From NCBI GenBank assembly GCA_934087515.1, contig CAKOIY010000016.1, forward strand, positions 1 through 14,917: 14,917 bases of DNA. Direction: 5' to 3'. Position 1 is the stretch's first letter. The number at the start of each line of letters is the position of its first letter. The notes beneath the pieces are model-generated. The model saw only the letters and a list, made by a program, of their open reading frames with translations. It made no database searches and had not been told where the DNA came from. A program made the translations under genes and the position numbers. Positions 7,821-14,917 of the stretch are shown here, piece by piece. Origin of the DNA: an uncultured Bacilli bacterium (GTDB lineage: Bacteria > Bacillota_I > Bacilli_A > RF39 > UBA660).

Positions 7821-9539
7821 ATGGATAATCAAGTAAATGAGATAAGAAAAGCTAATGATATAGTGGATGTTATCTCTAGTTATTTACCTCTTACTAAGAA
7901 GGGAAAGAATTATTTTGGGGTTTGTCCTTTTCATGATGATACTAATCCTAGTATGAGTGTGTCGCAAGATAAACAGATATATAAGTGTTTTTCTTGTGGG
8001 GCAAGTGGGAATGTTATAACTTTTGTTATGGATTATGAACATGTTGATTTTAAAGAGGCTTTGTCTTCTCTTGCTAGGAGAGTGGGAATTGATTTTAAGA
8101 TATCGGGAGTAAAGAGTCAGGTTACTAAGTATGATAAGTATTATAAGATGTATGATATATCGCTTAGATTGTATCAAAATAATATTAATAGTGCTTTGGG
8201 AAAGGGTGCTGTTGAGTATTTGGAGAGAAGAGGAATTTCTAAGGATTTAATTAAAGAGTTTAAGATAGGTCTTGCTTTGGGAAAAAATTCTTTGACTAAT
8301 GTTTTAACTAAGAAGGATTATAGTACTTTAGAGATAGAGGAGTATGGTTTGGGTACTGGTTATAATGATTTATATATAAATCGAATAATGTTTCCTTTGT
8401 TTGATACTAATAATAGACCTGTTGGTTTTTCTGGTAGGATATATAATACTAGTGATACTAGTAAGTATATAAATACTAAGGAGACTCCTATATTTAAGAA
8501 GGGGGAGATTTTATATAATTATTATAAGGCTAAGGAGTATGTTCGTGAGAAGAAAAGCGTTATAATTACTGAGGGATTTATGGATGTGATAAGGCTTTTT
8601 TCTATTGGTGTTAGGAATGTTGTTGCTTTGATGGGAACTGCTTTAACGCATGAACAGGTTGGTCTTTTAAAGAGATTATCTCATGATATATATATATGTT
8701 TAGATGGTGATAATGCAGGACAAAAGGCAACTTTGAAGGTTGGTGATGAACTTTCTAATGCTGGTTTTAATATTAAGGTTATAACTTTAAAGGACGGTCT
8801 TGATCCTGATGAGTATGTGTTAAAGTATGGAAAGGAATCTTTTTTAAATCTTTATGATAATGCTATGGCTTTTAATGAATATAAGTTATATCATATGAGG
8901 GATGGTCTTGATTTATCTAATCTTGAGGAGAAAACTGCTTATATAAATACTGTTTTAAAAGAGGTTAAACAGGAAGATGATGAGATAAAACAAGAGTTTT
9001 TACTTAAGAAAATATCTTTGGAATTTGATATAGATGTAAATATTTTAAAAAATACCTTGAAAAAAATTGAAAAGTATAGTAAAATTGAAGCGTTAAAAAC
9101 AAAACCGGTCATTAATAGGAAATTGGATAAGTATCAGAAAGCGACTTATGATATTCTTTATATTATGTTAAATAGTTATGAGAAGACTAAGTTGTATGAG
9201 AAGAAGTTAAATTATTTACCTTATAGAGAGGCTAGATATTTAGCTAATGAGATTATCTATACTTATAAGATGAAAGGAAGTTTAGTTTTGGCTGATTTTA
9301 TAACTAGTTTGACTGATAAGGAAAATCTTATGAAAGAGGCTAAGGAAGTACTAAAATATGCAGGGGATGAAGAGGCTAATTTAGAGGCATTTGAAGATTA
9401 TATGGCAGTGATTAGGGATTATAGTAAGAACCAAGAGATAAAAAGGTTGAAAGAGTTAATAAGAGAAGAAATTGATCCTGTTAAGAAGGCAGAAATATTG
9501 GAGAAGATTAGGCTCGTAAAAATAGGGAGTGAATTTTAA
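7821..9539 (+). CDS. dnaG: DNA primase
   Basis: Makes RNA primers at the replication fork in association with the replicative helicase. The 572 residues are close to the usual ~600. The N-terminal CHC2-type zinc finger has Cys35, His38, Cys56 and Cys59 (CPFHDD, then CFSCG). The Toprim catalytic core carries ITEGFMDV with Glu251, and CLDGDNAG with Asp295 and Asp297, the metal-binding acidic residues. The C-terminal ~150 residues are charged and helical, as expected for the helicase-binding domain, although poorly conserved. The start ATG is preceded by GGAGGTG (7811-7817). The stop TAA shares one base with the rpoD start (TAATG), so dnaG and rpoD are likely translationally coupled. The dnaG-rpoD pair is a conserved core of the macromolecular-synthesis operon; no rpsU precedes it here. 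Confidence 0.97.
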   Translation: MDNQVNEIRKANDIVDVISSYLPLTKKGKNYFGVCPFHDDTNPSMSVSQDKQIYKCFSCGASGNVITFVMDYEHVDFKEALSSLARRVGIDFKISGVKSQVTKYDKYYKMYDISLRLYQNNINSALGKGAVEYLERRGISKDLIKEFKIGLALGKNSLTNVLTKKDYSTLEIEEYGLGTGYNDLYINRIMFPLFDTNNRPVGFSGRIYNTSDTSKYINTKETPIFKKGEILYNYYKAKEYVREKKSVIITEGFMDVIRLFSIGVRNVVALMGTALTHEQVGLLKRLSHDIYICLDGDNAGQKATLKVGDELSNAGFNIKVITLKDGLDPDEYVLKYGKESFLNLYDNAMAFNEYKLYHMRDGLDLSNLEEKTAYINTVLKEVKQEDDEIKQEFLLKKISLEFDIDVNILKNTLKKIEKYSKIEALKTKPVINRKLDKYQKATYDILYIMLNSYEKTKLYEKKLNYLPYREARYLANEIIYTYKMKGSLVLADFITSLTDKENLMKEAKEVLKYAGDEEANLEAFEDYMAVIRDYSKNQEIKRLKELIREEIDPVKKAEILEKIRLVKIGSEF

Positions 9540-10633
9540 TGATAAACGAAATTAAATCCTTCGAAGAGAGAAAACAAGAGTTATTAGAATTAGGTAAAAA
9601 GAATGATAATAAGGTTACTTTTGAAGAAATGGCTGAACATTTAAAGGGGTTAGAGCCTGATAGTGATTCGTTAGATGAGTTATATAATATGTTTGTTCAA
9701 AATGGAATTGAAATAGTTTCAAATGAGTCAAATGATGATCAAGAAGATGATGACGATGATGATGGTGAAATAATAATAAATGATAATTCTACTAAGGATA
9801 TTAAGATTAATGATCCTGTTAGGATGTATTTAAAGGAAATTGGTAGAATAAATTTACTTACTAGTGAGGAAGAATATGAATATGCTCTTCAAGTAGAGGA
9901 AGGAAATGAGGATGCTAAGAGAATTTTGGCTGAATCTAATCTTCGTTTAGTTGTGTCTATTGCTAAGAGATATGTTGGTAGGGGTATGGCTTTTCTTGAT
10001 TTGATTCAAGAGGGTAATATTGGACTTATGAAGGCTGTTGAAAAGTTTAATCCTAGTAAGGGCTATAAGTTTTCTACGTATGCAACATGGTGGATTAGGC
10101 AAGCTATTACGCGTGCTATTGCGGATCAAGCAAGAACTATAAGGGTTCCTGTTCATATGGTTGAAACAATAAATAAGTTAGCAAGAATTCAAAGACAATT
10201 GACTCAAGAGTTAAATAGGGAACCTAGTGATAAGGAACTTGCTGATAAGTTAGGTATTACTGAGGAAAAGGTAAGAGAAGTAATGAAGATTTCTCAAGAA
10301 CCTGTGTCTCTTGAAACTCCGATAGGAGAAGAAGATGATTCACATTTAGGAGATTTTGTTCCGGATGAGAGAATGATGTCTCCAGAGGAATATGCTACTG
10401 CAGAGCTTTTAAAGGAAGAATTGGGTAGTGTGTTAGATACTTTAACTGAAAGAGAAGAAAAGGTATTGAAATTAAGATTTGGTTTAGATGATGGACAATG
10501 TAGAACTTTAGAGGAAGTAGGGCAAATATTTGGGGTAACAAGAGAAAGAATAAGACAAATAGAAGCTAAGGCTCTTAGAAAGATGAGACATCCATCAAGA
10601 AGTAAAAAGTTAAAGGATTTCTTGACAGATTAA
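9539..10633 (+). CDS. rpoD: Housekeeping RNA polymerase sigma factor (sigma-70/SigA)
   Basis: Primary sigma factor directing RNA polymerase to -10/-35 promoters like those seen across this window. The 364 residues match Firmicutes SigA (~370). Residues 1-60 correspond to a short region 1.1. A strongly acidic linker (about residues 66-77, including six Asp in a row) separates it from region 1.2, which starts at NDPVRMYLKEIG (91-102). Regions 2.2-2.4 hold LRLVVSIAKRYVGRGM and YKFSTYATWWIRQAITRAIA (176-195), which read and melt the -10. Region 3 follows RTIRVPVHM. Region 4.2 has VTRERIRQIEAKALRKMRHP (333-352), the -35-reading helix-turn-helix. The start ATG overlaps the dnaG stop by one base, with GGGAG (9525-9529) nine bases upstream. 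It overlaps trmK in the same way downstream. Confidence 0.98.
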   Translation: MINEIKSFEERKQELLELGKKNDNKVTFEEMAEHLKGLEPDSDSLDELYNMFVQNGIEIVSNESNDDQEDDDDDDGEIIINDNSTKDIKINDPVRMYLKEIGRINLLTSEEEYEYALQVEEGNEDAKRILAESNLRLVVSIAKRYVGRGMAFLDLIQEGNIGLMKAVEKFNPSKGYKFSTYATWWIRQAITRAIADQARTIRVPVHMVETINKLARIQRQLTQELNREPSDKELADKLGITEEKVREVMKISQEPVSLETPIGEEDDSHLGDFVPDERMMSPEEYATAELLKEELGSVLDTLTEREEKVLKLRFGLDDGQCRTLEEVGQIFGVTRERIRQIEAKALRKMRHPSRSKKLKDFLTD

Positions 10634-11307
10634 TGAAAATATCGAAGAGATTAAGGGCTATCGGAGATTTGATCGAAGATAACTCTTTTATATTAGATGT
10701 TGGATGTGATCATGCTTTATTAGATATTTATGTTGTTACTAATAAGAAGAATGTTAAGGCTATAGCTAGTGATATAAATGAAGGACCTCTTAAGGGTGCT
10801 AGAGATAATATTAGAAAATATGATCTTGAGGATAAGATAGTTTTAAGTAATTCTGATGGTTTAGAGTCTTATCAAGAAGGAGTAGATACTATAATACTTT
10901 CTGGACTTGGTTCTACTACTATAATAGATATTTTAATTGGTGGAAAAGATATACTTGATAATATTGATGAGATAATTATTTCTTCGAATAATGATTATGA
11001 TTATTTAAGAAAGAATTTAGGGATACTAGGGTTTACTGTTGATAAAGAATTGATTGTAAAGGATAGAAATAAGTATTATCAGGTTATTAAGTTTAAGAAA
11101 GGAATTCTTAATTATAATAAATATGAGTTAAAGTATGGAAAAATTTCTAGTGATTCTACTTATATAGAATATTTAAATTTTAATAGGAAAAAGTTATTTG
11201 AGATATATAAGTTGTTAGGTTTTAAGCATGTTTTTTATAGGATTAAAATTGGTAACGAGATAAGATATATTGATAGGACTTTACAAAAATTAAAAAATAT
11301 GGTATAA
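10633..11307 (+). CDS. trmK: tRNA (adenine(22)-N1)-methyltransferase TrmK
   Basis: SAM-dependent Rossmann methyltransferase that makes m1A22 in the D-loop of bacterial tRNAs. The 224 residues match the B. subtilis family member in size and arrangement. The N-terminus SKRLRAIGDLI leads into motif I LDVGCDHALLDIY (21-33), followed by ASDINEGPLKGARDNI (45-60) and NSDGL (73-77). The position of the AGMGG-type motif reads SGLGS (90-94). The conserved Gln-Pro-Asn type segment appears as SSNND (117-121), a divergence from better-studied members. The C-terminus is a helical extension. Location directly after rpoD is the usual Firmicutes order. The usual next gene (a NIF3/YqfO-type protein) is absent. 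The ATG overlaps the rpoD stop (TAATG) and has no good Shine-Dalgarno site at the right distance (AAAGGA is ~15 bases away), so it probably depends on translational coupling to rpoD. Confidence 0.88.
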   Translation: MKISKRLRAIGDLIEDNSFILDVGCDHALLDIYVVTNKKNVKAIASDINEGPLKGARDNIRKYDLEDKIVLSNSDGLESYQEGVDTIILSGLGSTTIIDILIGGKDILDNIDEIIISSNNDYDYLRKNLGILGFTVDKELIVKDRNKYYQVIKFKKGILNYNKYELKYGKISSDSTYIEYLNFNRKKLFEIYKLLGFKHVFYRIKIGNEIRYIDRTLQKLKNMV

Positions 11308-11308
11308 T
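11280..11308 (+). promoter_or_regulatory. Extended -10 promoter inside the 3' end of trmK
   Basis: TTTACA (11280-11285), a 17-base spacer, and perfect TATAAT (11303-11308) preceded by TGG form one of the best sigma-A matches in the window. It lies across the last codons and stop of trmK. Transcription would start near 11315, downstream of the in-frame ATG at 11309, which supports the later start at 11342 for the next gene. Confidence 0.72.
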
Positions 11309-11341
11309 ATGGCTACTTTATTTGAAAAGGGGGATAATAAT

Positions 11342-11731
11342 ATGGAAAATAAAGAACAAATAGTATTAACAGATGAGGAAATACAAGATGAGTTTAGTGA
11401 TGTTATTGAGGAGTTAATTGCAGATCAAACATATAAGTTAAAGAAATATGCTATACAAATTATAAGAGAGATAATAAATTCTGGTACTGATAGAAATGAT
11501 CATGGGCAAATACTTTATATAATATCTCAAGTAGATAGTGTTAGAAATAGCAAAAATATTAAACCTGCTGATTCTCTTGCTTATTCTAGTAATAGAAGAA
11601 TAGTAACGGAAGTAAAAAGAAGAAATAAAATTGATGATTCTAGATATTCTGAAGGTAATATGCAATATGAGGAACGTTTTGAAGGAATCGAAGATATTCA
11701 AGATGAACATGATAGGCAAAATCGTATATAG
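11342..11731 (+). CDS. Unrecognised 129-residue charged protein
   Basis: I do not recognise a family. The start is ATG 11342, eight bases after AAGGGGG (11327-11333). An earlier in-frame ATG at 11309 lacks a ribosome site and lies upstream of the predicted transcription start. The N-terminal half (residues ~10-70) is acidic then hydrophobic-patterned (LTDEEIQDEFSDVIEELI, then KYAIQIIREII and QILYIISQV) and looks helical and folded. The C-terminal half is rich in Arg, Lys, Glu, Asp and Asn, low in hydrophobic residues, and probably disordered. There is no signal peptide, membrane segment or cysteine, so it is likely a soluble cytoplasmic protein. It can be read through from dnaG-rpoD-trmK, but it also has its own promoter and a terminator at its stop codon. 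Its codon use and base composition match its neighbours, so recent transfer is not suggested. Confidence 0.75.
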   Translation: MENKEQIVLTDEEIQDEFSDVIEELIADQTYKLKKYAIQIIREIINSGTDRNDHGQILYIISQVDSVRNSKNIKPADSLAYSSNRRIVTEVKRRNKIDDSRYSEGNMQYEERFEGIEDIQDEHDRQNRI

Positions 11732-11762
11732 AACTGACTAAATTTTAAGTTAGTTCTTTTTC
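11730..11762 (+). terminator. Terminator ending the dnaG operon and the 129-residue gene
   Basis: GAACTGACT (11731-11739) pairs with AGTTAGTTC (11748-11756), nine pairs with one G-U, around an eight-base loop. It is followed by TTTTTCTTTTT. It begins at the TAG stop of the 129-residue gene and isolates smc from upstream transcription. Confidence 0.85.
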
Positions 11763-11776
11763 TTTTTAGTAAAATT

Positions 11777-11785
11777 TGATATAAT
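11777..11785 (+). promoter_or_regulatory. Extended -10 promoter of smc
   Basis: TGA precedes a perfect TATAAT (11780-11785), giving an extended -10 that does not need a strong -35. The sequence 17 bases upstream, TTTTTC (11757-11762), is poor and coincides with the T tract of the preceding terminator. Transcription would start near 11792. Confidence 0.65.
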
Positions 11786-11816
11786 TTACCTATAGAACAT
11801 ATAGGATGTGGATGTT

Positions 11817-14753
11817 ATGTATTTGAAAGAAATTAAAACTTCAGGGTTTAAATCCTTTGCTGATAAGATAAATTTAAGTTTAAATGATAATATAACTTGT
11901 ATAGTTGGTCCCAATGGTAGTGGGAAGAGTAATATAGTTGATGCAGTAAAATGGGTTATGGGTGAACAATCTGTTAAGACTTTACGTGGTTCTAATAATA
12001 TGGCTGATGTTATATTTTCTGGTTCTAAGAGTAGGAAACCTTTGAATTTGGCTTCTGTAACTTTGGTGTTTGATAATAGTGATTCTTATTTGAAAGTACC
12101 ATATACGGAAATATCAATAACTAGGAAGGTTTATAGAAGCGGGGAAAATGAATATTATATTAATGGTGAGAAGTGTCGTTTAAAGGATATAGGAGATCTT
12201 TTTCTTGATAGTGGGATAGGAAAATATGCTTTTAATATTATTTCTCAAGGAGAGGTTGCTAATATAATAAATAGTTCTCCGTATGATAGAAGGGGTATTT
12301 TTGAGGAAGCAGCAGGTGTTTTGAAATATAAAAAGAGAAAAGAAGAGGCTCTTAGGAAATTAGATAAAACTAATGAAAATATGACTAGAATTAAAGATAT
12401 AATAGCAGAATTAAACGAAAGAATAGAACCTTTGAAGATGCAAAGGGAATCTGCTTTGAAGTATTTGGATTATCAAGAAAAGTTAAGTGATGTTGAGATT
12501 GCTTTGATAGTGCATGATTTAGAGAGGTTTAATAATATATTTCATGAGAATGAGAATAAAATAGAAGAAGTTCAAAATGAAATAGCTAAGTTAATGGGGA
12601 ATACTGGTTCTAAGGATGCTTTACTTGAGAAGAAGAAGGATGATTTGTTAAAAACTAATGAAGAGATAGCGAGTTTAAATCAAAAGTATATAGAGCTTAC
12701 TAAAAGTTTAGAAAAATTAAATGGTGAAAAGAATATTTTGAATGAGAGAAGTAAGTATGAGAGTAATGATTTAAAGGTTCATGAGAATATAACTAATTTA
12801 ACTGAGAAGAGTTTAGCGCTTAAGAATGAACAGATATCTATAAATAGTGATATAAGTATTTTGAAAAGTAATCAGGATAATATAAAGAATATGTTGGTTA
12901 GTAAGGAAAGTAATTTTAGAGATTTAAATAGTGTTAGAAAAGATATTGAGGGTAAGCTTAATAATTTAAATAAACAAAAGCAAGAGATTAGTTATAAGAT
13001 AAAGTATTTGAATGATTATATAGAACAGGGTGGTGCGTCTTCTCCAAATGTTAAGAAGGTCTTATCTAATCCTAAGTTATCTGGTATTCATAATACTATA
13101 TCTAATTTGGTGGATACTACTAGTGATTATTTGTTGGCTCTTACTGTTGCACTTGGGGGTGCTAAGGATTATGTAGTGGTAAATACTCCTTTTGATGCTA
13201 AGTCTGCAATTAATTATTTAAAAGAGAATAATTTGGGACGTGTAACTTTTTATCCTTTGAATGTGATAAAACCTAGATATGTTGATGGGGATACTTTAAG
13301 TGTTTTAACTAGAACTAATGGTTATATAGATACTTTTGATAATATTGTTACGTATGATGAAAAATATCAAAATATAATAAAGAATGTTTTAGGAAATGTT
13401 ATATTGGTTGATAATATTGATAATGCTAATATGATAAGTAAACAAATAAATAATAGATATAGAGTTGTTACTTTATCTGGAGAGGTAATAAATGTTGGAG
13501 GTTCTATTACTGGTGGTAAGATAAAGACTAATTCTATTATAAGTGAGAAATATGAGTTACAAAAACAAGAGGTAAAACAAGAGAATATAATTAAAGAGAT
13601 AGAGGGTTTAAAACCTAGGTTAGAGGAAATAGTTAAGCAAGAACAAGAGCTTCAGGATGATATTTTTAAGATTTCTAAGGATAAGGTTAGATTAGAAGAA
13701 GAGTTAAATTCTAAAAATGAACAGTTAGAGAAAGTAACTAGTGATATTTTAAAGACTAGCGGGGAATTAAATAATTTAGAGGGTCTTGTTAATAATACTA
13801 TAACTAAACAAGAGGAAGAGATAACTAAGAAGTATTATGATGTTATGTTAGAGAAAGATGAGACTGGTAAAATTTCTAAGCAAAAGATTCAAAGTAAGGA
13901 AAAATTAGAGGCAGAGATAGATGAGCTAGAGGCTTCGTTTAGGTTAAGTAGTACTGCTATAAGGACTTTGGAAGGTAAGTTAAAGGAATGTGAGATAAGT
14001 AAGACTAGGTCTAGTGTTAAAATGGATAATTTACTTAACATTTTAAGTGAGACTTATCAAATGACTTTTGAAAAGGCTAAGGAAAATTATATTTTAGAAA
14101 TAGATGAGGATTTGGCTAGAAAGAATGTTGGGGAATATAAGAGAATTATCAAGAATATTGGTGTAGTAAATATTGGGGCTATTGAGGAATATGATAGGAT
14201 AAATACTAGGTATGAGTTTATGCAAAAGCAAAATAATGATTTGAAGGAAGCGTCAAAGTCATTGCTTGAGATAATAAAAGAGTTAGATGAGGTAATGAAG
14301 GATGAATTTTTAAAGTCTTTTAAACAAGTTCAAGTTGAGTTTGAGAAGGTGTTTAAGTCATTATTTGGTGGTGGAGAAGCTAAGTTAGAGTTAACTGATA
14401 AAAGTGATTTATTGGAAACAGGGATAAATATAAATGTTACTCCACCTGGCAAGAAATTGTCCAGTATAAATCTTTTATCTGGGGGAGAAAAGACTTTGAC
14501 GGCAATTAGTTTATTGTTTGCTATACTTAATATTAAGAGTATACCATTTTGTTTGTTTGATGAGGTTGAGGCTGCTTTAGATGACGCTAATGTTGATAGA
14601 TTTGGTAATTATTTAAAGAAATATAATGGTAAGACTCAGTTAATAATAATAACTCATAAGAAAAAGACTATGGAGTATGCTAATACTCTTTATGGTATAA
14701 CAATGCAAGAGTCAGGGGTATCTAAGTTAGTAAGTGTAAAATTAGTTGATTAG
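11817..14753 (+). CDS. smc: Chromosome partition/condensin ATPase SMC, short-armed
   Basis: Dimeric ATPase of bacterial condensin (with ScpA and ScpB), which extrudes and organises chromosomal DNA. I start at ATG 11817, giving MYLKEIKTSGFKSFADK, the classic SMC N-terminus, after AGGATG; a GTG at 11808 has no ribosome site. The N-terminal head has Walker A GPNGSGKS (31-38). A coiled-coil arm spans about 165-405. The hinge lies about 421-569 and includes VALGGAKDYVV and VGGSITGG. The returning arm spans about 575-835. The C-terminal head holds signature LLSGGEKT (886-893) and Walker B FCLFDEVEAALDD (911-923) with Asp915 and catalytic Glu916. All ATPase elements are intact. Total length is 978 residues against ~1180 in B. 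subtilis, and nearly all the loss is in the arms, about 80-100 residues on each side. RNase III (rnc), often upstream of smc in Firmicutes, is not here. Confidence 0.97.
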   Translation: MYLKEIKTSGFKSFADKINLSLNDNITCIVGPNGSGKSNIVDAVKWVMGEQSVKTLRGSNNMADVIFSGSKSRKPLNLASVTLVFDNSDSYLKVPYTEISITRKVYRSGENEYYINGEKCRLKDIGDLFLDSGIGKYAFNIISQGEVANIINSSPYDRRGIFEEAAGVLKYKKRKEEALRKLDKTNENMTRIKDIIAELNERIEPLKMQRESALKYLDYQEKLSDVEIALIVHDLERFNNIFHENENKIEEVQNEIAKLMGNTGSKDALLEKKKDDLLKTNEEIASLNQKYIELTKSLEKLNGEKNILNERSKYESNDLKVHENITNLTEKSLALKNEQISINSDISILKSNQDNIKNMLVSKESNFRDLNSVRKDIEGKLNNLNKQKQEISYKIKYLNDYIEQGGASSPNVKKVLSNPKLSGIHNTISNLVDTTSDYLLALTVALGGAKDYVVVNTPFDAKSAINYLKENNLGRVTFYPLNVIKPRYVDGDTLSVLTRTNGYIDTFDNIVTYDEKYQNIIKNVLGNVILVDNIDNANMISKQINNRYRVVTLSGEVINVGGSITGGKIKTNSIISEKYELQKQEVKQENIIKEIEGLKPRLEEIVKQEQELQDDIFKISKDKVRLEEELNSKNEQLEKVTSDILKTSGELNNLEGLVNNTITKQEEEITKKYYDVMLEKDETGKISKQKIQSKEKLEAEIDELEASFRLSSTAIRTLEGKLKECEISKTRSSVKMDNLLNILSETYQMTFEKAKENYILEIDEDLARKNVGEYKRIIKNIGVVNIGAIEEYDRINTRYEFMQKQNNDLKEASKSLLEIIKELDEVMKDEFLKSFKQVQVEFEKVFKSLFGGGEAKLELTDKSDLLETGININVTPPGKKLSSINLLSGGEKTLTAISLLFAILNIKSIPFCLFDEVEAALDDANVDRFGNYLKKYNGKTQLIIITHKKKTMEYANTLYGITMQESGVSKLVSVKLVD

Positions 14754-14816
14754 TATTTAGTTATATGGATTTTAATAGTTCTGTATAAGATTATAAGTAA
14801 TAGAACTAAAATAAGG

Positions 14817-14842
14817 AAACTGCTTGAAAAAGTGGTTTTTTT
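14817..14842 (+). terminator. Intrinsic terminator of smc
   Basis: AAACTGCTT (14817-14825) pairs with AAGTGGTTT (14830-14838) around a GAAA tetraloop, with two G-U pairs, followed by further T (seven in a row at 14836-14842). It lies 63 bases after the smc stop. Between them is a weaker inverted repeat, TAGTTCT (14776-14782) and AGAACTA (14802-14808), with no T tract. Confidence 0.75.
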
Positions 14843-14887
14843 GTTATAGAATAAATATATAGATAATACTAAGGAGGACGTAGTAAT

Positions 14888-14917
14888 ATGAAAAAATTAC
14901 AAAACCAAGATAGCAAA
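14888..14917 (+). CDS. Start of an unidentified gene (3' truncated by window)
   Basis: An ATG at 14888 follows AAGGAGG (14871-14877) by ten bases and opens a frame of ten codons reading MKKLQNQDSK to the window edge. The strong ribosome site after the smc terminator makes it a likely real start. ftsY often follows smc in Firmicutes, but ten residues are far too few to support any identity. No convincing promoter is seen; GATAAT at 14862-14867 is a possible -10 without a good -35. Confidence 0.55.
   Translation, partial: MKKLQNQDSK

Noticed and set aside
7884..8177. 97-residue minus-strand frame in dnaG, and similar ones at 9947-10156 and 11438-11719
   Set aside because: All lie antisense to genes with supported products and lack ribosome sites.
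14776..14808. Inverted repeat TAGTTCT/AGAACTA after smc as a second terminator or operator
   Set aside because: Seven pairs with a 19-base loop and no T run; expected by chance in such AT-rich sequence.
1..14917. Possible reassigned UGA codon (Mycoplasma-like code 4)
   Set aside because: All recognised genes are full length under the standard code and Trp appears as TGG. No recognised gene stops at TGA either, but with only nine stops in AT-rich DNA that is not informative.
1..14917. Defence system, CRISPR, insertion sequence or phage genes
   Set aside because: No spaced direct repeats, terminal inverted repeats with target duplications, tRNA-like attachment sites or recognisable defence proteins. 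The Rpn-like tail at the left edge is the only mobile-DNA-associated hint.

Overview
The window comes from a very AT-rich, low-GC Gram-positive bacterium. Arginine is coded mainly by AGA/AGG, all recognised stop codons are TAA or TAG, and Shine-Dalgarno sites are strong (AAGGAGG type). A tRNA-sensing T-box leader, an RNase J of the J1 type, a dnaG-rpoD-trmK cluster and an L,D-transpeptidase wall protein all point to Firmicutes/Bacillota. It is probably one of the reduced-genome, uncultured gut Bacilli or Clostridia lineages, but the exact clade cannot be read from the sequence. Trp is read from TGG and the genes are open throughout under the standard bacterial code.

Layout, left to right. (1) Positions 1-660 hold the C-terminal part of an Rpn/PD-(D/E)XK-type protein whose start lies outside the window. 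(2) Positions 667-3992 are a self-contained isoleucine unit: a promoter, an Ile-specific T-box leader (ATC specifier, UGGU antiterminator bulge), and ileS. The enzyme is the long, type 2 IleRS form and carries GLHH in place of the canonical HIGH. (3) Positions 4038-5923 hold a secreted multi-domain wall protein: a transglutaminase-like fold with an apparently dead active site, three 21-residue leucine-rich repeats, an InlB-like repeat, and an intact C-terminal L,D-transpeptidase. (4) RNase J follows on the minus strand (5953-7623). It shares a bidirectional terminator with the wall-protein gene and diverges from dnaG.

(5) Positions 7821-11307 are the plus-strand dnaG-rpoD-trmK operon, with one-base TAATG overlaps at both junctions. 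(6) A 129-residue unrecognised protein follows (11342-11731) with its own near-consensus promoter inside the 3' end of trmK. (7) smc (11817-14753) encodes a complete condensin ATPase with unusually short coiled-coil arms. (8) A last gene begins at 14888 and runs off the edge.

Most of the window is housekeeping: translation (IleRS, TrmK), replication priming (DnaG), transcription initiation (RpoD), RNA turnover (RNase J) and chromosome organisation (SMC). I found no CRISPR array, insertion sequence, tRNA or rRNA gene, or clear defence cassette. The points most worth a second look are the swapped GxHH motif in IleRS, the T-box leader without a textbook terminator, the transglutaminase pseudoenzyme fused to an L,D-transpeptidase, the short-armed SMC and the orphan 129-residue protein.
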